From NCBI RefSeq assembly GCF_018320785.1, contig NC_054886.1, positions 35,214,110-35,278,109 of the forward strand: a stretch of 64,000 nt of DNA, written 5' to 3'. The DNA is from Cheilinus undulatus. Taxonomy: Eukaryota > Chordata > Actinopteri > Labriformes > Labridae. A model generated the notes under the pieces. It was given only the letters and a program-made list of their open reading frames with translations, ran no database searches and was not told where the DNA came from. The position numbers and the translations under genes are program-made. Positions 23,645 through 35,444 of this stretch are shown here, in pieces (within the stretch, counting starts at the first letter, position 1; every line of letters starts with the position of its first letter).

Positions 23645-25163
23645 ATGTTCACTCGTCTCTTCTCCTCCGTCTCCCCTCTGTCCTTCCCTCCATCCTTCCT
23701 CCTCCTCCTCCTCCTCTTCATCATGACAGCGGTCTTCTTCCTCCTCATCGGTCGTCTCAACAGACCCCCATCTTCGCCCTCCATCCCCTGCCTGCCACGG
23801 CTCCCCGTCCTGGGAAGTCTCCCCTGGCTGGGAGGAAGACTCCCGCCTCACCTGCTCTTCAGCCAGCTGGCCCAAAGGTGAGACACTCAGGACGTTTACA
23901 TGATGTTAGAGTGGATTTACTGTTTATTCTGGCTTTTTAAATTCATGTTTACATGCTGACTGAAACACTGTAATAATTTATCAAACCCATCAAAGCTGGA
24001 TGAGTCCAAAACCACAACCAAGGAGAGATTATTATTTACAAACCTTCAGACTCAAATGTTTCAAATCATCTGTTTTTAAGGATCATTTCATTTATTTAGG
24101 GAAAAAGCCACCCAGACCTTCCTTAGCTACGTGCCTACATTTTCTATCTTAGCTATGCAGCTCACATAGCTCTTTAAGCTATGTAAAGTATAGGTCACAC
24201 AGCTTGCAGAGCTACGTAGCTTCATTATCTATAGCTTAGCCAGCTTCATCAGTATGAGCCCGAGAAAATGTAGGTAATGTCAACAGCTATGCAGATTATG
24301 CATGTTAGCTATGTAGCTCCTTCATAGACATCTTAGCTAGAGCTAATTTTGCTAAAAGCTTACATAGCTTATGTAGCTGTTTTGTGAGTCTAGCTTTAGC
24401 AACATAAGCTATGTAAGCTACATTAGCTATGTTATCTAAGTAGCTCACATAGATATGTAAGCTATGTTAGCTATGGTAGCCATGTAGCTACATCAGGTAC
24501 ATAGCTCACGCAGCTTGCAGAGCCACACAGTTAAGTCAGCTTTAGCAATGTCAGTTTCAGCAAATGTAGCCAACGCTAACAGCTACGTTGACAATGCATG
24601 TTAGCTATGTAGCTCCGTCACCTATACCTAAGTTAGTTTTGTCAATGTAGACTTAAGCAAACATTGCTAAAACTACATACATTAGTTACTTGAGCTATGC
24701 AGACCTCGTAGCTCTGTTAGCTATGTAGCTAGGTTGGGTATTTAGCTTATGCAGCTAGCAAACACACCAGCAGGTCCACCTCTGAATGTACATAAAAAAC
24801 TAAATGAGGTTCTGGAGTGGTCTAGTCCAAGTCTGGATGCTGTGGAATGACCTTAAACAGGCGGTTCATGCTGGAAACCCTCCGATGAGGCTGAATGAAA
24901 CGATTCTGAGAAGAGGAGGGGGACACCTTTGTAAGCTGCCTCATAAATTCTCTTCAGGTCAGAGAACTGTTAGAAAGGTTTAGAGGAGACCTGAGAGACT
25001 GAGCTCCCTCTCAGGCGTCATGTGTCTCTCCTCAGGTACGGCTCTCTGTTCGCGCTCTACCTCGGCCCTCACTACACCGTGGTGATCAACGACCATCAAC
25101 ACGCCAGAGAGGTCCTCCAACAGAGAGGGAAGGACTTCGCAGGGCGACCGAGCATGGTGAGAC

Positions 25164-25214
<51 letters not shown>

Positions 25215-28200
25215 CCAGCTCGGTTTAAGAACTTCCTCTTTACAGGTCAGAGCTCAGATCCTCGGTTATTGTCGGCTCTGATGGAAATTTAACAGGCAGC
25301 TATGGAATTTAAAGGTCAGGGCTGCTGCAGCACACATGGACGTGTGTTCTTTCAGTCTGAGGTCAACCTTAATAAATTCATTCTCACTAAAATGCTCAGA
25401 AAACAGACTTATAAAGAATAATACTTAGAGTTCATGACCTGTGGATTTGTGGTGTTGTTAGAGAATAGTTTTGGAGGTGTTACATAAGGACCAATTACTG
25501 GTCACAATAAACAACTATATTATCCATCCACATATGAGGACATCACATTTTGGCTTTTCTACATTATAGCAATCATTTCTGGTATAAGAATTGATGTCAT
25601 AATTGTCCAAAATGTCCGTTCAAGTTTAAGGTATTTGCCTGAAATGCAGGGACAGTTTGGTGTTTGAGTATTTTAGGGAATTTGCTTGGACGTTATCAAG
25701 AACTTTTAAGGAAATTAACAGGATGCGTTTGCATATTTTGAAAGGTTTTATTGCTTTGAATTTATTTCAATTGTTATGGGAATATGGGGGAAATTATTAG
25801 GAAATTTTTGGGAAGTTGGATTGGGAATTTGGGCTTCAGGATTGTCCTTTGAATTTTTCTGGATTTTTCTAAGAAACCCAGTTTTGCCACTTTTCCCCGG
25901 TGTTTGCTGCTTTTCGTCACTTCTCATCCATTTTTGACACTCTTATCCTGATTTTTACCTTTTTTTGTCAATTTTCCCACCTTTTTTCAGATTTTAGCCA
26001 CTTTTTCACAATTTTTTGCCACCTCTGACTTGTTTTTTTTGGTCACTTCCCACCCATTTTTACCAAATTCTGCCCTTTTTCGCCACTTTTCTCCCAGTTT
26101 TTGCCACTGCTTTTTATCACTTTTCAACCATTTTTGACAATTTTATCCTGCTTTTTCCACATTTTTGCCCCTTTTTGCCTATTTATACCTGTTTTTAATC
26201 ACATTTCACCCATTTAAGCTTCCATTTTCAGTTTAATTCCACATAACTCCCATCTTTCCACCTTTTATTCAGGTTTTTGCCAATTTAAGTCACTTTTTGC
26301 CATTGTTGCAACATTTTTGCCACCTGTAACACTTTTTTTTTTTTTTGGTCACTTTTCCCTCAGTGTTTTTTGCCACTTTTGGACAATTATAGTGGCCTTT
26401 TGCAATTAAATGCCACTTTTTGCCCATTTTTCCACCTTTTTTCTAAATTCTTGCACATTTTCCCCACCCTTTTTTCAGATTTCGCCACTTTTTCACAATT
26501 TTTTGCCACCTTTAACCCATTGTTTGGTCACTTTCCACCCATTTTTGCTACATTCTGCCCCTTTTTTTGCCACTTTTCTCCCAATGTTTGACCAGTTTTG
26601 CCACTTTTAACTTATTTTAATTGCCACTTTTCACCACTTAGATTGTGGCCCTTTCAAATGTATTTTTCAACAATTTGGCTCTTTGGTTGAGCAGGGTTGA
26701 GTAACACTGGTTTAAGGGATTTGAATTTTTCCATCATTTTCTTTTTTGTTTCCTCAACTCTCTTTTTATTGTAAATTTTATTCCAGACATACAAAAAGAT
26801 CTCTTAACATCCCCATCATTTTCATGAAATTTTGGAGAATGTTTTTGAAAATGTCTAGAATTTGCCAAGAAATTTAAGGGGGAATTTACTTCAAATTTCA
26901 GGAATTTTCTCAAAAATTTTCAGGAATTTGCGTGGAATTATGGGGAAAAATTTTAATGGAATTTTCAGGCTTTATGAGGAATTTTCACTGAGAGATTTGA
27001 GGACTATCTAAAAAAATATTTGGGTACTTTTCATGATATACTTCAAAAGAATTTCCAAAGACTTTTATTAATGATGGATTTTTTTTGAGTTTTGGAAAGG
27101 AAATATTCAGTTGTGATATCAAGATTTCAGGCATACTGTACATGAGAAAAATCTTCAGTGTGACCCAAAGTTTGTGATGGGGGTAAATTCACTCATCTAA
27201 TTTGCATATTCTGACATCACCAGACGGCCTTCAATGCCATTGGAAGCTCTTGTGTGTTTTCTCCCACAGCTTCTAACATGGCTGCCCCTACCTCTGTGGT
27301 GTTTTTCATTCCCTACCTCCGTCACCATTCGCGGTGTTTTGGCCACCCTGATACCCCCACCACGTCCAACCCCCTCCCTGGTGAGGCAAAACGTCAGCCT
27401 TAGTATGTGCTGCTTGTGGACTATCATGGCGCACGGACGAGCTGTCTGTGCTCAGAGGCGCACCGTCAGTCTCACCCATGGTTTCACCAGGCCACTGAAC
27501 GCCATGTCAGAGGGTGAATATTCCTCTATTCCTCCCAGCATTGTGAGTATTCTCGCTACAATTCGCTCTCTTTCTCTCCGTTACGCTCCGACTACAACCA
27601 CCGCTTCCTCGTCTCCTCGACTGGGGGTGCCTCTTTCAAAACTCTCTCTCTACAAAACTTTGAATAGAAACACACCCACAAATGCTGCTGGGATTAAAGT
27701 TACTCATGTCTGCCATCTCCTGGTGTAAAGTGGTAACAACATTAGTCACCGTATTTGCAGCTAGAGCCTGATCAATTCAGCAATGTTGCTTGTCACAATA
27801 TTACGACGTTGACGCTTAAACAGTTAAGAGGGGTTTCCACAAGTTTTTATGAGCAATTTCTGTCAGAAAAACTGAGTGTGAAAACTGCAAAAAAAAAAAA
27901 AAAAATCTAAGTTTCACAGAAGGTTTTTATGGTTGGTGGAAGGTGAAAAGTTTTCACATAAATAAAAAGAAAGCACAGCTGAATGTCAAACCAAACCCAG
28001 TTAAAGTTTGTCGTGTTTTTCCGTGTAGGTGACCACCGATCTGCTGACAAGAGGAGGGAAAGACATCGCCTTCTCAGACTACTCTCCTCTGTGGAAGTCG
28101 CACCGCCGCCTCGTCCACAACTCCTTCACCCTGTTTGGAGAGGGAACGAGCCGGCTCCAGGACATCGGTGCTCTGCGACACACTTTGGACATGTTCCATG

Positions 28201-31200
28201 TTTAAATCTCCTAGACTAAGATAAAGTGTTCTTTAGCACCCTTCTTCTTTTAAGATTTAACCTTCTGTCGATCCTCCCTCCAGTCCTGTCCTCCGTGGAC
28301 GGCCTCTACGCTGAGCTCATGTCTGGAGGTCGCCTCGGCTTTGACCCGTCGCCGGCGGTGACCAGAGCCGTCACTAACGTGGTGTGCACGCTCGTGTTCA
28401 GCGCTACGTATCGTCATGGAGATGCTGAGCTGCAGGAGGTGATCCGGTACAACGACGGCATCGTTCAGACGATCACCAGAGGAGGACTGGTGGACATTTA
28501 CCCCTGGATGAAGGTGCATCTGTTCAACCTCACGCTGAACTCTTACACAGCTCTGCTGTTCTTTCCTCACCATATTCCCCAACTGTTCTCGTGTTCCTTG
28601 AATGTCCTTACTCTTAAACTGATCTTCAGTCGACAGAAATATCCCTGATTCATAAAAAGTTATGAGTTGAAAAAGAGCTAATCGAGATTGTGACCTTGGT
28701 GGTCTCATCTCTTGTTCATGTTCTCACAGTTACCATTCAGAGGCCTTCATGGCAGCATGAGTATCTGAAGGCTCTAAGAGTCTTCTGGCTCAAAGACTTG
28801 ATCCTGATCCTGGTCTTTGTCAACCTGAAAGTCCCCTTCTGCCCCTCAGGTCTTTCCAAATGAGTGTCTCAGCAAACTGAAGGAGTGTATCATCGTCAGA
28901 GATCGACTTCTGTCACGAAAACTGGAGGAGCACAAGGTGACGACTTCACTCACAGAAAATCTAGAGGTGTTTGTCCACTGGGGGGGCGCTATATTGGTCA
29001 GGAAGATCAGCTAAGACAGCCACATGTCCTCCTTTACCTAACATTCAGGTGACGTTGAGTGACGGTGACCCCCGTGACCTCCTTGATGCCTTGCTAAAGG
29101 GCCAGACGGAGAGCGGGCGGGGTCAAAAGCCAACTGGGTCTGAGGAGGAGAGGATAACTGACGACCACGTCCTGATGATAGCAGCTGAGGCTTTTGGCGC
29201 CGGAGTAGAGACAACCTCCACGTCTCTACTGTGGATCCTGGCCTACCTGCTGCACCACCCAGAGGTCCCACCATGATACTATGACCTCTAGAATTCATGT
29301 TGGCACTTAGAAAGAGATCAGATGATGTACATCACTGGTCATCAACTGGTGGCCTGAGGGCCATATCAGGCCCCCCAAAGCTTCCTGTCCGGCCCCCAGA
29401 AGATCATTCAATTCAGAAAAGGAGGATGTTTTGGTTTTAGGAGTGTCTTTTGGCGTCAAATGTCTGCAGCTGTTAAGTCCATCCAAAAAAAATTACTATT
29501 GAAATCGTTTTAGAATGATCTGATGTTCCCCTGTTTTTACAGAAATTCACTCGTCATTCATAATTAGTAAATATATTTGATGAAACTGTGCAGGAAAAGA
29601 GGTTAAAATGTTGCAAAAACTGGTAAAAGAGGAAAAAAAGAGGCAAAAAGTATAAAAAATGGGTTGTTAATGGCAAAAAAATTGTGCAAAAAAGTAATGA
29701 AAAGGGGTTAAAAAGTGGCAAAAATGGATACAAGAGTTGCACAAAGGGGCAAAAATGTGCAGGTAAAGAGGTTAAAATGTTGCAAAAAAATTGGTAAAAG
29801 AGGAAAAAAGAGGCAAAAAGTATAAAAATGGGTTTTTAGTGCCAAAAAATGGTGCAAAAAAGTAATGAAAAAGGTTAAAAAGCAGCAAAAATGGATACAA
29901 GAGCAGCACAAAGGGGCAAAACTGTGCAGGAAAATTGGTTTAAAAGGGTTAGAGAAAAGAAAAATGGTTTTAAAGAGGCAAAAATTGCCTGGCAAAGTAG
30001 TGAAAAGCGGTTAAAGAGTGGGACACGGGAACAGTAGTTGGCAGGAAAGTTGCAAAAATGGGTTGAAGAGTGTCAAAATTGGCAAAAGTGGCAAAAAATG
30101 TTCAAAAATAATTTGAGAGGCAGAAAATGTTGCAGAAATGGCCAAATGAAGAAGTGAAAGGGGTTAAAAGTGTCAAAAATGAATTAAAACTAGTGCTTAA
30201 TCACCATTGGCGAGGGCCCATTATTGGGGACTTTCGGGGATGCGGACAATTCTGTGGGCCGGCCTGTCTCTGTGTGTCCTGCTGCATTATAGATAACAGG
30301 GATAGATCTCGCTGTAATGCATAAACCTTTCCTGTGTTTTGAAAAGAAATACAAATACTAATACAATAATATTTTAATCAGACCAAAACATTTAGTTAAT
30401 TTTTGTTTATTTGAAAGTCGAGACTAAATCTGGCCCTTGTGCAGATGTGGTTGATGACCCATGATGTACATCATCCACGTACTTTTTTAAAGGCACTGTA
30501 CATTCTTCATATGCTTCTTTCAATTAGTTGCACCTCTTAATCTCTTGGAAGTAAAAATCAACTAGTTGTGTTGTCATCTGCTATGCCCCGCCCCCTGTCA
30601 GGTCCAGGAGCGTGTGCAGAAGGAGCTGGATGAGAAGGTGGGCAGTGATCGACCGGTGTGCATGTCAGACCGAAGCCGACTACCGTACCTGGACTGTGTC
30701 ATCAACGAGGGCATGAGGATCCGACCAGTTAGCCCCGTCCTGATCCCTCATACAGCCATGACGGACAGCTGGTCGGTCTACACTTCAGTATCACAATATT
30801 TTAAAAATAAAAGGCATTTTTTGTGACCTAATGTTTTGGATATGTGCAAACATGTGGGCTGTAGCTTTCCAAATGAGATGGTTTGACTTATTTCTAATGA
30901 AATAAAATGTGGAAATCCTTGATATCTTCAGGTTCCACTGGTTGAACTGAACAAGCTCTTTTTTAATGATAGTCAGTGGGACCAAAAAGGGCTCCTGGGG
31001 GACGACTGTCAGTCTTTTGTCTACACAGTGTGGATGCTGAAATTTCAAAATGTATTTAAAAATGAAATCTTTGTCAGATATCCTATTATCAGCATATCAA
31101 CTGCCAAAATGAGAGCAGAAATACACCGGAAAGGCCCTCAAAGGGTTAAACCAGTGTTCGACAAGTCTAAACTCTCTTTCTGACTCGCAGCATTGGAGGT

Positions 31201-31631
31201 CACTCTGTCAGTCGTGGGACTCGTGTTCTGGTCAACATGTGGGCGATTCACCACGACCCTGACCACTGGGACAAACCCGACCTGTTCAACCCAGGTAAGA
31301 CACAACCTCAAGAACAATCCAGACCACTCTGACCCCCCTTAAAATACCGCCTTCCCTGTTTCCAGACCGTTTCCTCGATGACCAGGGCCAGCGGGTGACA
31401 CCTTCCTGCTTCCTGCCATTCGGGGCGGGGCCTCGAGTGTGCGTCGGCGAATCCTTGGCCAGGCTGGAGCTCTTCCTCTTCCTGGCTTCTCTGCTCCAGA
31501 GAATGACTTTCAGTCTGCCTGACGGGGCTCCTCTGCCCAACCTGCAGGGGCGGCTGGGTGTGGTTTTACAACCATTACCGTATAAGGTTGTCGTTACTCC
31601 AAGGGCGGGGTGGGGAGGTGGGATCAAATAA
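23645..31631 (+). CDS. cyp17a2: Steroid 17-alpha-hydroxylase cytochrome P450, CYP17A2 type
   Basis: Haem enzyme of the smooth ER that 17-alpha-hydroxylates pregnenolone and progesterone; the fish A2 form is reported to lack most 17,20-lyase activity, favouring progestin/corticoid synthesis. Nine coding exons: 23645-23877, 25036-25156, 28029-28167, 28284-28513, 28850-28936, 29049-29264, 30602-30771, 31191-31294, 31366-31631; they join in frame to 521 codons plus stop. An N-terminal membrane anchor (FLLLLLLFIM) is followed by a Pro-rich hinge. Motifs: I-helix AGVETT (residues 321-326), ExxR (E378-R381) and haem loop FGAGPRVCVG with ligand Cys459. Mammalian CYP17A1 has eight exons; here its first exon is split after the LAQR codons. 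All boundaries are GT-AG, but the exon 6 donor (GAG|GTCCCA) is weak. The A2 label rests on divergence from CYP17A1, the nine exons and the WBP1 neighbour; the CYP17 family itself is secure. Confidence 0.88.
24110..24770. repeat. TAGC-word palindromic repeat in cyp17a2 intron 1
   Basis: GTAGCTACATTAGC, TAGCTATGTAGCT and CACATAGCT words recur on both strands with the same vocabulary as 1,016-2,480, but without a clear fixed period. Confidence 0.6.
24765..24935 (+). mobile_element. Tc1-like transposase fragment in cyp17a2 intron 1
   Basis: CACCAGCAGGTCCACCTCTG, TTCTGGAGTGGTCTAGTCCA, GACCTTAAACAGGCGGTTCA and GCTGGAAACCCTCCGATG follow in the order expected for the 3' third of a Tc1-like transposase gene in sense orientation. 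Short, broken, no termini. Confidence 0.7.
25165..25211. repeat. (GA)n microsatellite in cyp17a2 intron 2
   Basis: About 23 uninterrupted GA dinucleotides beginning a few bases after the exon 2 donor. Confidence 0.95.
25870..26711 (-). mobile_element. hAT-like element remnant with T-rich array in cyp17a2 intron 2
   Basis: Read on the - strand it begins CAGTGTTACTCAACCCTGCT then CAACCAAAGAGCC, a hAT-style terminus ending at 26,711. Next come GGGCCACAATCTAAGTGG and then the ggcaaaaatgg-type array (T-rich on the + strand). The far end is not identifiable, so no target duplication could be checked. Surrounding intron DNA (25,215-25,870 and 26,712-27,215) shows nothing else. Confidence 0.55.
27220..27735 (+). 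other. unidentified 164-codon open frame in cyp17a2 intron 2
   Basis: An ATG-initiated frame at 27234-27728 is open for 164 codons in DNA clearly less AT-rich than the rest of the intron, with words such as CTAACATGGCTGCC and CATGGCGCACGG. The product is Leu/Pro/Ser/Thr-rich and matches no family I know. The ATGGC-containing style resembles fragments of dispersed fish repeats, so a transposon remnant is more likely than a gene. Confidence 0.3.
29333..30463. mobile_element. hAT-like element, family B, complete, in cyp17a2 intron 6
   Basis: The left end CACTGGTCATCAACTGG and right end GTGGTTGATGACCCATG are inverted repeats, flanked by a perfect 8-bp duplication ATGTACAT (29325-29332 and 30464-30471). 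At 1131 bp, with an A-rich ggcaaaaatgg interior and no transposase, it is a non-autonomous hAT. It begins only 68 bases after the weak exon 6 donor. Confidence 0.9.
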
Positions 31632-32185
31632 ACAGGGGAGGGGCTACCAAGGATGCAGAGTGGAGGGGGTAGGAGTTTGTTCTTTCTTGATTCTTATATA
31701 AGATGATCTTAAAGTCCTCCCTAATCCAAGAGATGGGGAAACACGAAACTGATGTACTGAAGACAACATTAACTACAAAAAAGAAAATTCATAATTATTA
31801 GAGTTGTGTTTGACTATTTGATAATGATAAAAGTATAATTTTGAGTTACTGTAGCTTTTAAAAAAGACACCATTGTTCACAGGGCTAATGCCAGCATGCC
31901 GTCAGTGGAGAGGCTGGATCAGCTGTTCGAGACAACAGGGGGTTACGTATGCTGGGAAGTCCATCTAGCTCAAAGAAGACCTCTTATATTTAAAACATCA
32001 CAAACATGTGAATTTCACAAGCTCCACAATAAAAATACTCAAATTCTACCTTTTTTAATTCCCTATTCCTTGATAGTTTTCTGAAAATACACATTAAAAA
32101 CATTCTTAAAGAGTTAAAGTTAAATCTGGATGAAATTTAAATGCCATGATTATTTTTCATTGTCAATAAACACAGATAAACCTCA
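31632..32185 (+). terminator. cyp17a2: cyp17a2 3' UTR and poly-A signal
   Basis: AATAAA at 32165-32170 is followed by a GT-rich element (GTGGTGGGGGTGTTTTC), an ideal cleavage context, giving a UTR of about 550 bases. A second AATAAA at 31627-31632 overlaps the stop codon itself (ATCAAATAAAC); use of that site would leave almost no UTR, so I favour the distal one. Confidence 0.65.
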
Positions 32186-32284
32186 GTGGTGGGGGTGTTT
32201 TCTTCATTATTTGCTCCATTAAATGTGTAACGTTCTGCATTCTGAGTATCAGTTGTTTAAATCAAATGCATTCTATTTAAATTA

Positions 32285-32400
32285 GGGATGTTCCCATACC
32301 ATTTTTTCCTTCCTCATACGATTCTGATACCAAGGTGTTGGGTATTGGCCGATCCCAAGTACTGATCCGATACCAGCATGGACTTTCTGGACTGACCGTG
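32285..32400. mobile_element. hAT-like terminal fragment
   Basis: TTAGGGATGTTCCCATACC, then GATTCTGATACCAAGG and CCGATCCCAAGTACTGATC. This resembles the TAGGGATG-type hAT ends seen intact at 55,242-56,231. Only one end is seen. Confidence 0.5.
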
Positions 32401-32554
32401 CAGACTAGATAATTATTTTAGACTTACAGTATATTTGACTCAGAACATGGCTTAACTAGAACAGCCGTCTGAGGCGGCAGACCCACCCCTAAGCAGCGCT
32501 ACTGAGGAACTTACACTCCCATTGATTACTATGGTGTTCAAAATTTCAAATTCC

Positions 32555-32746
32555 TGGGAGCGCAGATGGTCGAGTGGTTTAAGGCGCTACCCATGTACGA
32601 GCGGCCTGGGTTCGAATCCAGCCTGTGGCCCTTTACCTCATGTCTCACTCTCTTCCCTGATTCCAAAGCTATCCACTGTCCTTCCTCTATCAAATAAAGG
32701 CATGAAAAGGCCCAAAAATAAATGTTAAAAAAAAAAAAAAAAATTG
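32555..32746 (+). mobile_element. tRNA-derived SINE with intact Pol III boxes
   Basis: The head is tRNA-like, with an A box TGGTCGAGTGG (32567-32577) and a perfect B box GGTTCGAATCC (32609-32619) 32 bases apart. A body TGTCTCACTCTCTTCCCTGA follows, then ATCAAATAAAGGCATGAAAA and a poly-A tail of about 17. The tRNA part most resembles a Ser/Leu-type tRNA (GTCGAGTGGTTTAAGGCG). It lies between the two tail-to-tail genes. As it cannot fold as a full tRNA after the B box, it is a SINE and not a tRNA gene. Confidence 0.88.
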
Positions 32747-33720
32747 AATTCCGAGAAAAACTGAACAATGCTGATTTCATCGGCGTGGGTAACAAATAGA
32801 AACATCATGTACAGCATCTCTGTGACGTGTTAATTTTGGCAGCTTTTTAAAAATTTTAGTCTGAAATTTTGGTCTGAAAATCTGCTCTTAAAGTCCGACT
32901 GTAAGCCTTCAATAATCATGAGCGAGACCAGTGGTAGATTTGACAGTTTTATTCAGTATATCTTCACACACTTTTAGAACAGGCTGGTTTAGTTAAATCA
33001 CACACATACATCCACACATACACACTCAGTATTAATGTAGTGATACCAATAATTAGCATTGTTATCATCATTGTAATATTAAAAGACTTTAGAGACTGAT
33101 CTCTTCTGTGCTTCCTTCGACTCCTCCGACAGAAACCTCATGCAAACAGGAAAGACAGAAGAGAGAGGATGAAACCATCCTGTAGGCAGAGGAAGGGGCT
33201 CCTACAACAGAACGATGACAGAGGGATTCAGAATAACTTTGTGTAATAGCACAGGTGAAGCTGCTCATCGTGAAACAAGTGAACGCTGTTCAAAGAGCCA
33301 GAATGGTACACATTCAGTGAGGCCAACCCAAGAGTTTCTCAAGCTGAGACTGGGTTCACATTCAGTCAGGATTGGAGGTTAGGACCGGCATGACATTCTG
33401 ATTAAAAATGTCTTTCAAGAACCAAATTGCTTATAAAATAATAAAATACAGGGGTTCTACTACTGATGCTGCTTCCTTTTGCAGGTATCTCAGTTCTTCT
33501 GTGGTGTAAACATGCATTGGTATGAACAGATGCAGGATTTAAATGTCTCCATGCAGCGGCTACTATTAGCTGCTACAGTCCTAAGTTCTTTTTGTCCTCC
33601 AGACCCTGCTGGTCATGCGACTGAAAGCTACAGATTTAAATTGTTCCGGTCTGTTTGAAATATTGAATTATGCTGAGAGAATAACATCCACGAGGCAAAC
33701 ATTCACAGTTTTAAGAGTTA
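32747..33720. other. no gene recognised; distal alternative poly-A signal for wbp1
   Basis: Unique-looking DNA. A - strand AATAAA at 32953-32948 is a possible far-distal signal for wbp1, but it would require an 8 kb 3' UTR crossing several transposons, so I prefer the site at 40,194. Confidence 0.3.
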
Positions 33721-34194
33721 AGGCCCATTTATACTCCCTTTACGTATGAAAATGTACACTTCCTTTTCAAATGATGTTACCATCACTGCTCACATACTTC
33801 CATGCGTCCTTTACGTTGGCATGGATGTTAACCACATCCACCAGAGTCAAAAGTTTATGACAACAAACTCAAAAACAAACATGGCGACTGTGGAGGAGGT
33901 ATTGATAATGTACCTCTTGCATAAAAGACAAAAACGGAGGCAGCGTTTCTAACCAACTCGCACAACTTTTCCTCAAAAAGTTCCGCCATTGTTATTTCTT
34001 CTTCGCGTCTCACTAGAGCTACATATCGGGTAGTGACAGCAAAACTGCCCCCACGGTTTCCGGTGGTACTGCTCCGTTTGGCCCATATAAGCTTTACGGG
34101 AACGTGCAGAAATAGGGACGAAATGAACGTGGAGCACGGACCGAAGGGTCCGTCCGTATCGGGATTTGTATTTAACGTTGAGCATAAATGGGCC
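33721..34194. mobile_element. PIF/Harbinger-like non-autonomous element
   Basis: The left end AGGCCCATTTATACTCC and right end GAGCATAAATGGGCC are inverted repeats, in a TTA context on the left and ATAA on the right, as expected for a 3-bp TTA/TAA target. Inside, a short + strand frame at 33,881 reads MATVEEVLIMYLLHKRQKRR, similar in style to the starts of Harbinger-type transposases, before a stop. The assignment is tentative. Confidence 0.5.
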
Positions 34195-34836
34195 ATAAGT
34201 CAACAAAACAAAAGTTTTTAAACAATTGTTTTGGTAGACCAAACCTGATGATGTGGATCAAGTCTTTGAGAAACTCTTCTGTCAGGGAGGGCCATTTTTT
34301 TTTAACAGTTTTTCACCAGAATTTAATAGATTTCAAAATAAGTGTGAAAACATTCTGTGATCAGCCACATGTAAAGGGAGATCTTTGATTTTTCTGGTTA
34401 TGCCAGTGCAGCCGCCTCAAACTAAACAGAGATTGGTTAATTTGATCAACATTCATTTTCAACTTCAGACAATGGTTAACTACATTTCCCATGACGCCAA
34501 GAGCAAATGAAAGCTTGTCTCATTAAGCTAGCCCTGGTTCAATTGTTAATTAGTCTGAGCAATCATTCAAACCTGATCAAGGTTCTTATGGACCTCAAGA
34601 AATACTGGCTGTGTTCAAAACCCCCCCTTATACCAGCAACATGTACTGACTGGCCAAAGAGCATTATGGGTTATGTAGTATATGAACAAATGTGAACTGC
34701 CAGTATGCCCAAAAAAAAAAGAAGAAGAAAAAAAAAAAAAAAAAGACCATGTGAACTGGAAAAGTCTCCTATGCATACTGTTTTCCAAAATGTAAGGGCC
34801 AAGTAGTTAGAAGTTGAAATCCCAGACAATGACAGT

Positions 34837-35444
34837 AGCTGGGTTTCTATTACAGTTTTTCACAAAATAAAAGCGATATTTCTTAAATTTCGATTAAGTA
34901 CAATTGCGCTTTGAATGCATTTCTACTGAAGTGAGTTTTGGGCAAAAGCCTTGCAATTCTTGTAAAATCTCACCTCGCGTGAATCCGCTGCAGGGAAGCT
35001 TGACGCTCAAAACCTGTTGGTACGGTTTTGGTTACATCTACGGCGGTTGCCTTGATAATTTTGAACAAAAGACGAAGGCAACAGATGATAGTTCAGAGGT
35101 AAAGTCTGTATGTATGGTAAAAGCCACGTGCAAAGGTAGAAGTATGATGTTAAGAAAAGTCTCGTCTCTTCTTCTGCCCACAAGTACCGTGCCACGTTGT
35201 CTCGGAGTGACCGGTCATGTGACACCGTACGTCACGTCCCGTGACTTGTAAATGCAGAAAAACGGTTTCCATTGCACTTTTGCGATATATTTCTATATCG
35301 AAACACCCGGAAAACCTCCTCATGGAAGCGTAAAAGCTTTTTAGTGATACTTTAGGGTTTTTTTGAAATTCAAGTGTTTCCATTACCAGTTTTTATTGCG
35401 CTATTTAGCTTTTGCGCAGTTCCAAGTGTAATGGAAACCCAGCT
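34837..35444. mobile_element. TIR element with AGCTGGGTTTC ends
   Basis: AGCTGGGTTTCTATTACAG at the left and GTGTAATGGAAACCCAGCT at the right are inverted repeats; subterminal parts pair loosely (AAGCGATATTTC with GCGATATATTTC). The 608 bp contain no transposase. The outermost AGCT may be part target duplication. Superfamily unknown to me, perhaps ISL2EU or Harbinger. Confidence 0.6.

Noticed and set aside
25625-26719. GTTTAAGG at 25,625 and 26,712 as an 8-bp target duplication of the intron 2 element
   Set aside because: The sequence after the left copy does not match the CAGTGTTACTC terminus, so the match is probably chance.
27234-27728. A nested gene in cyp17a2 intron 2
   Set aside because: No recognised domain, splice sites or promoter; its composition fits a repeat remnant better. 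Kept only as an unidentified open frame.
32555-32630. A functional tRNA gene
   Set aside because: A and B boxes are present but the acceptor and T arms do not close, and a SINE body and poly-A tail follow.
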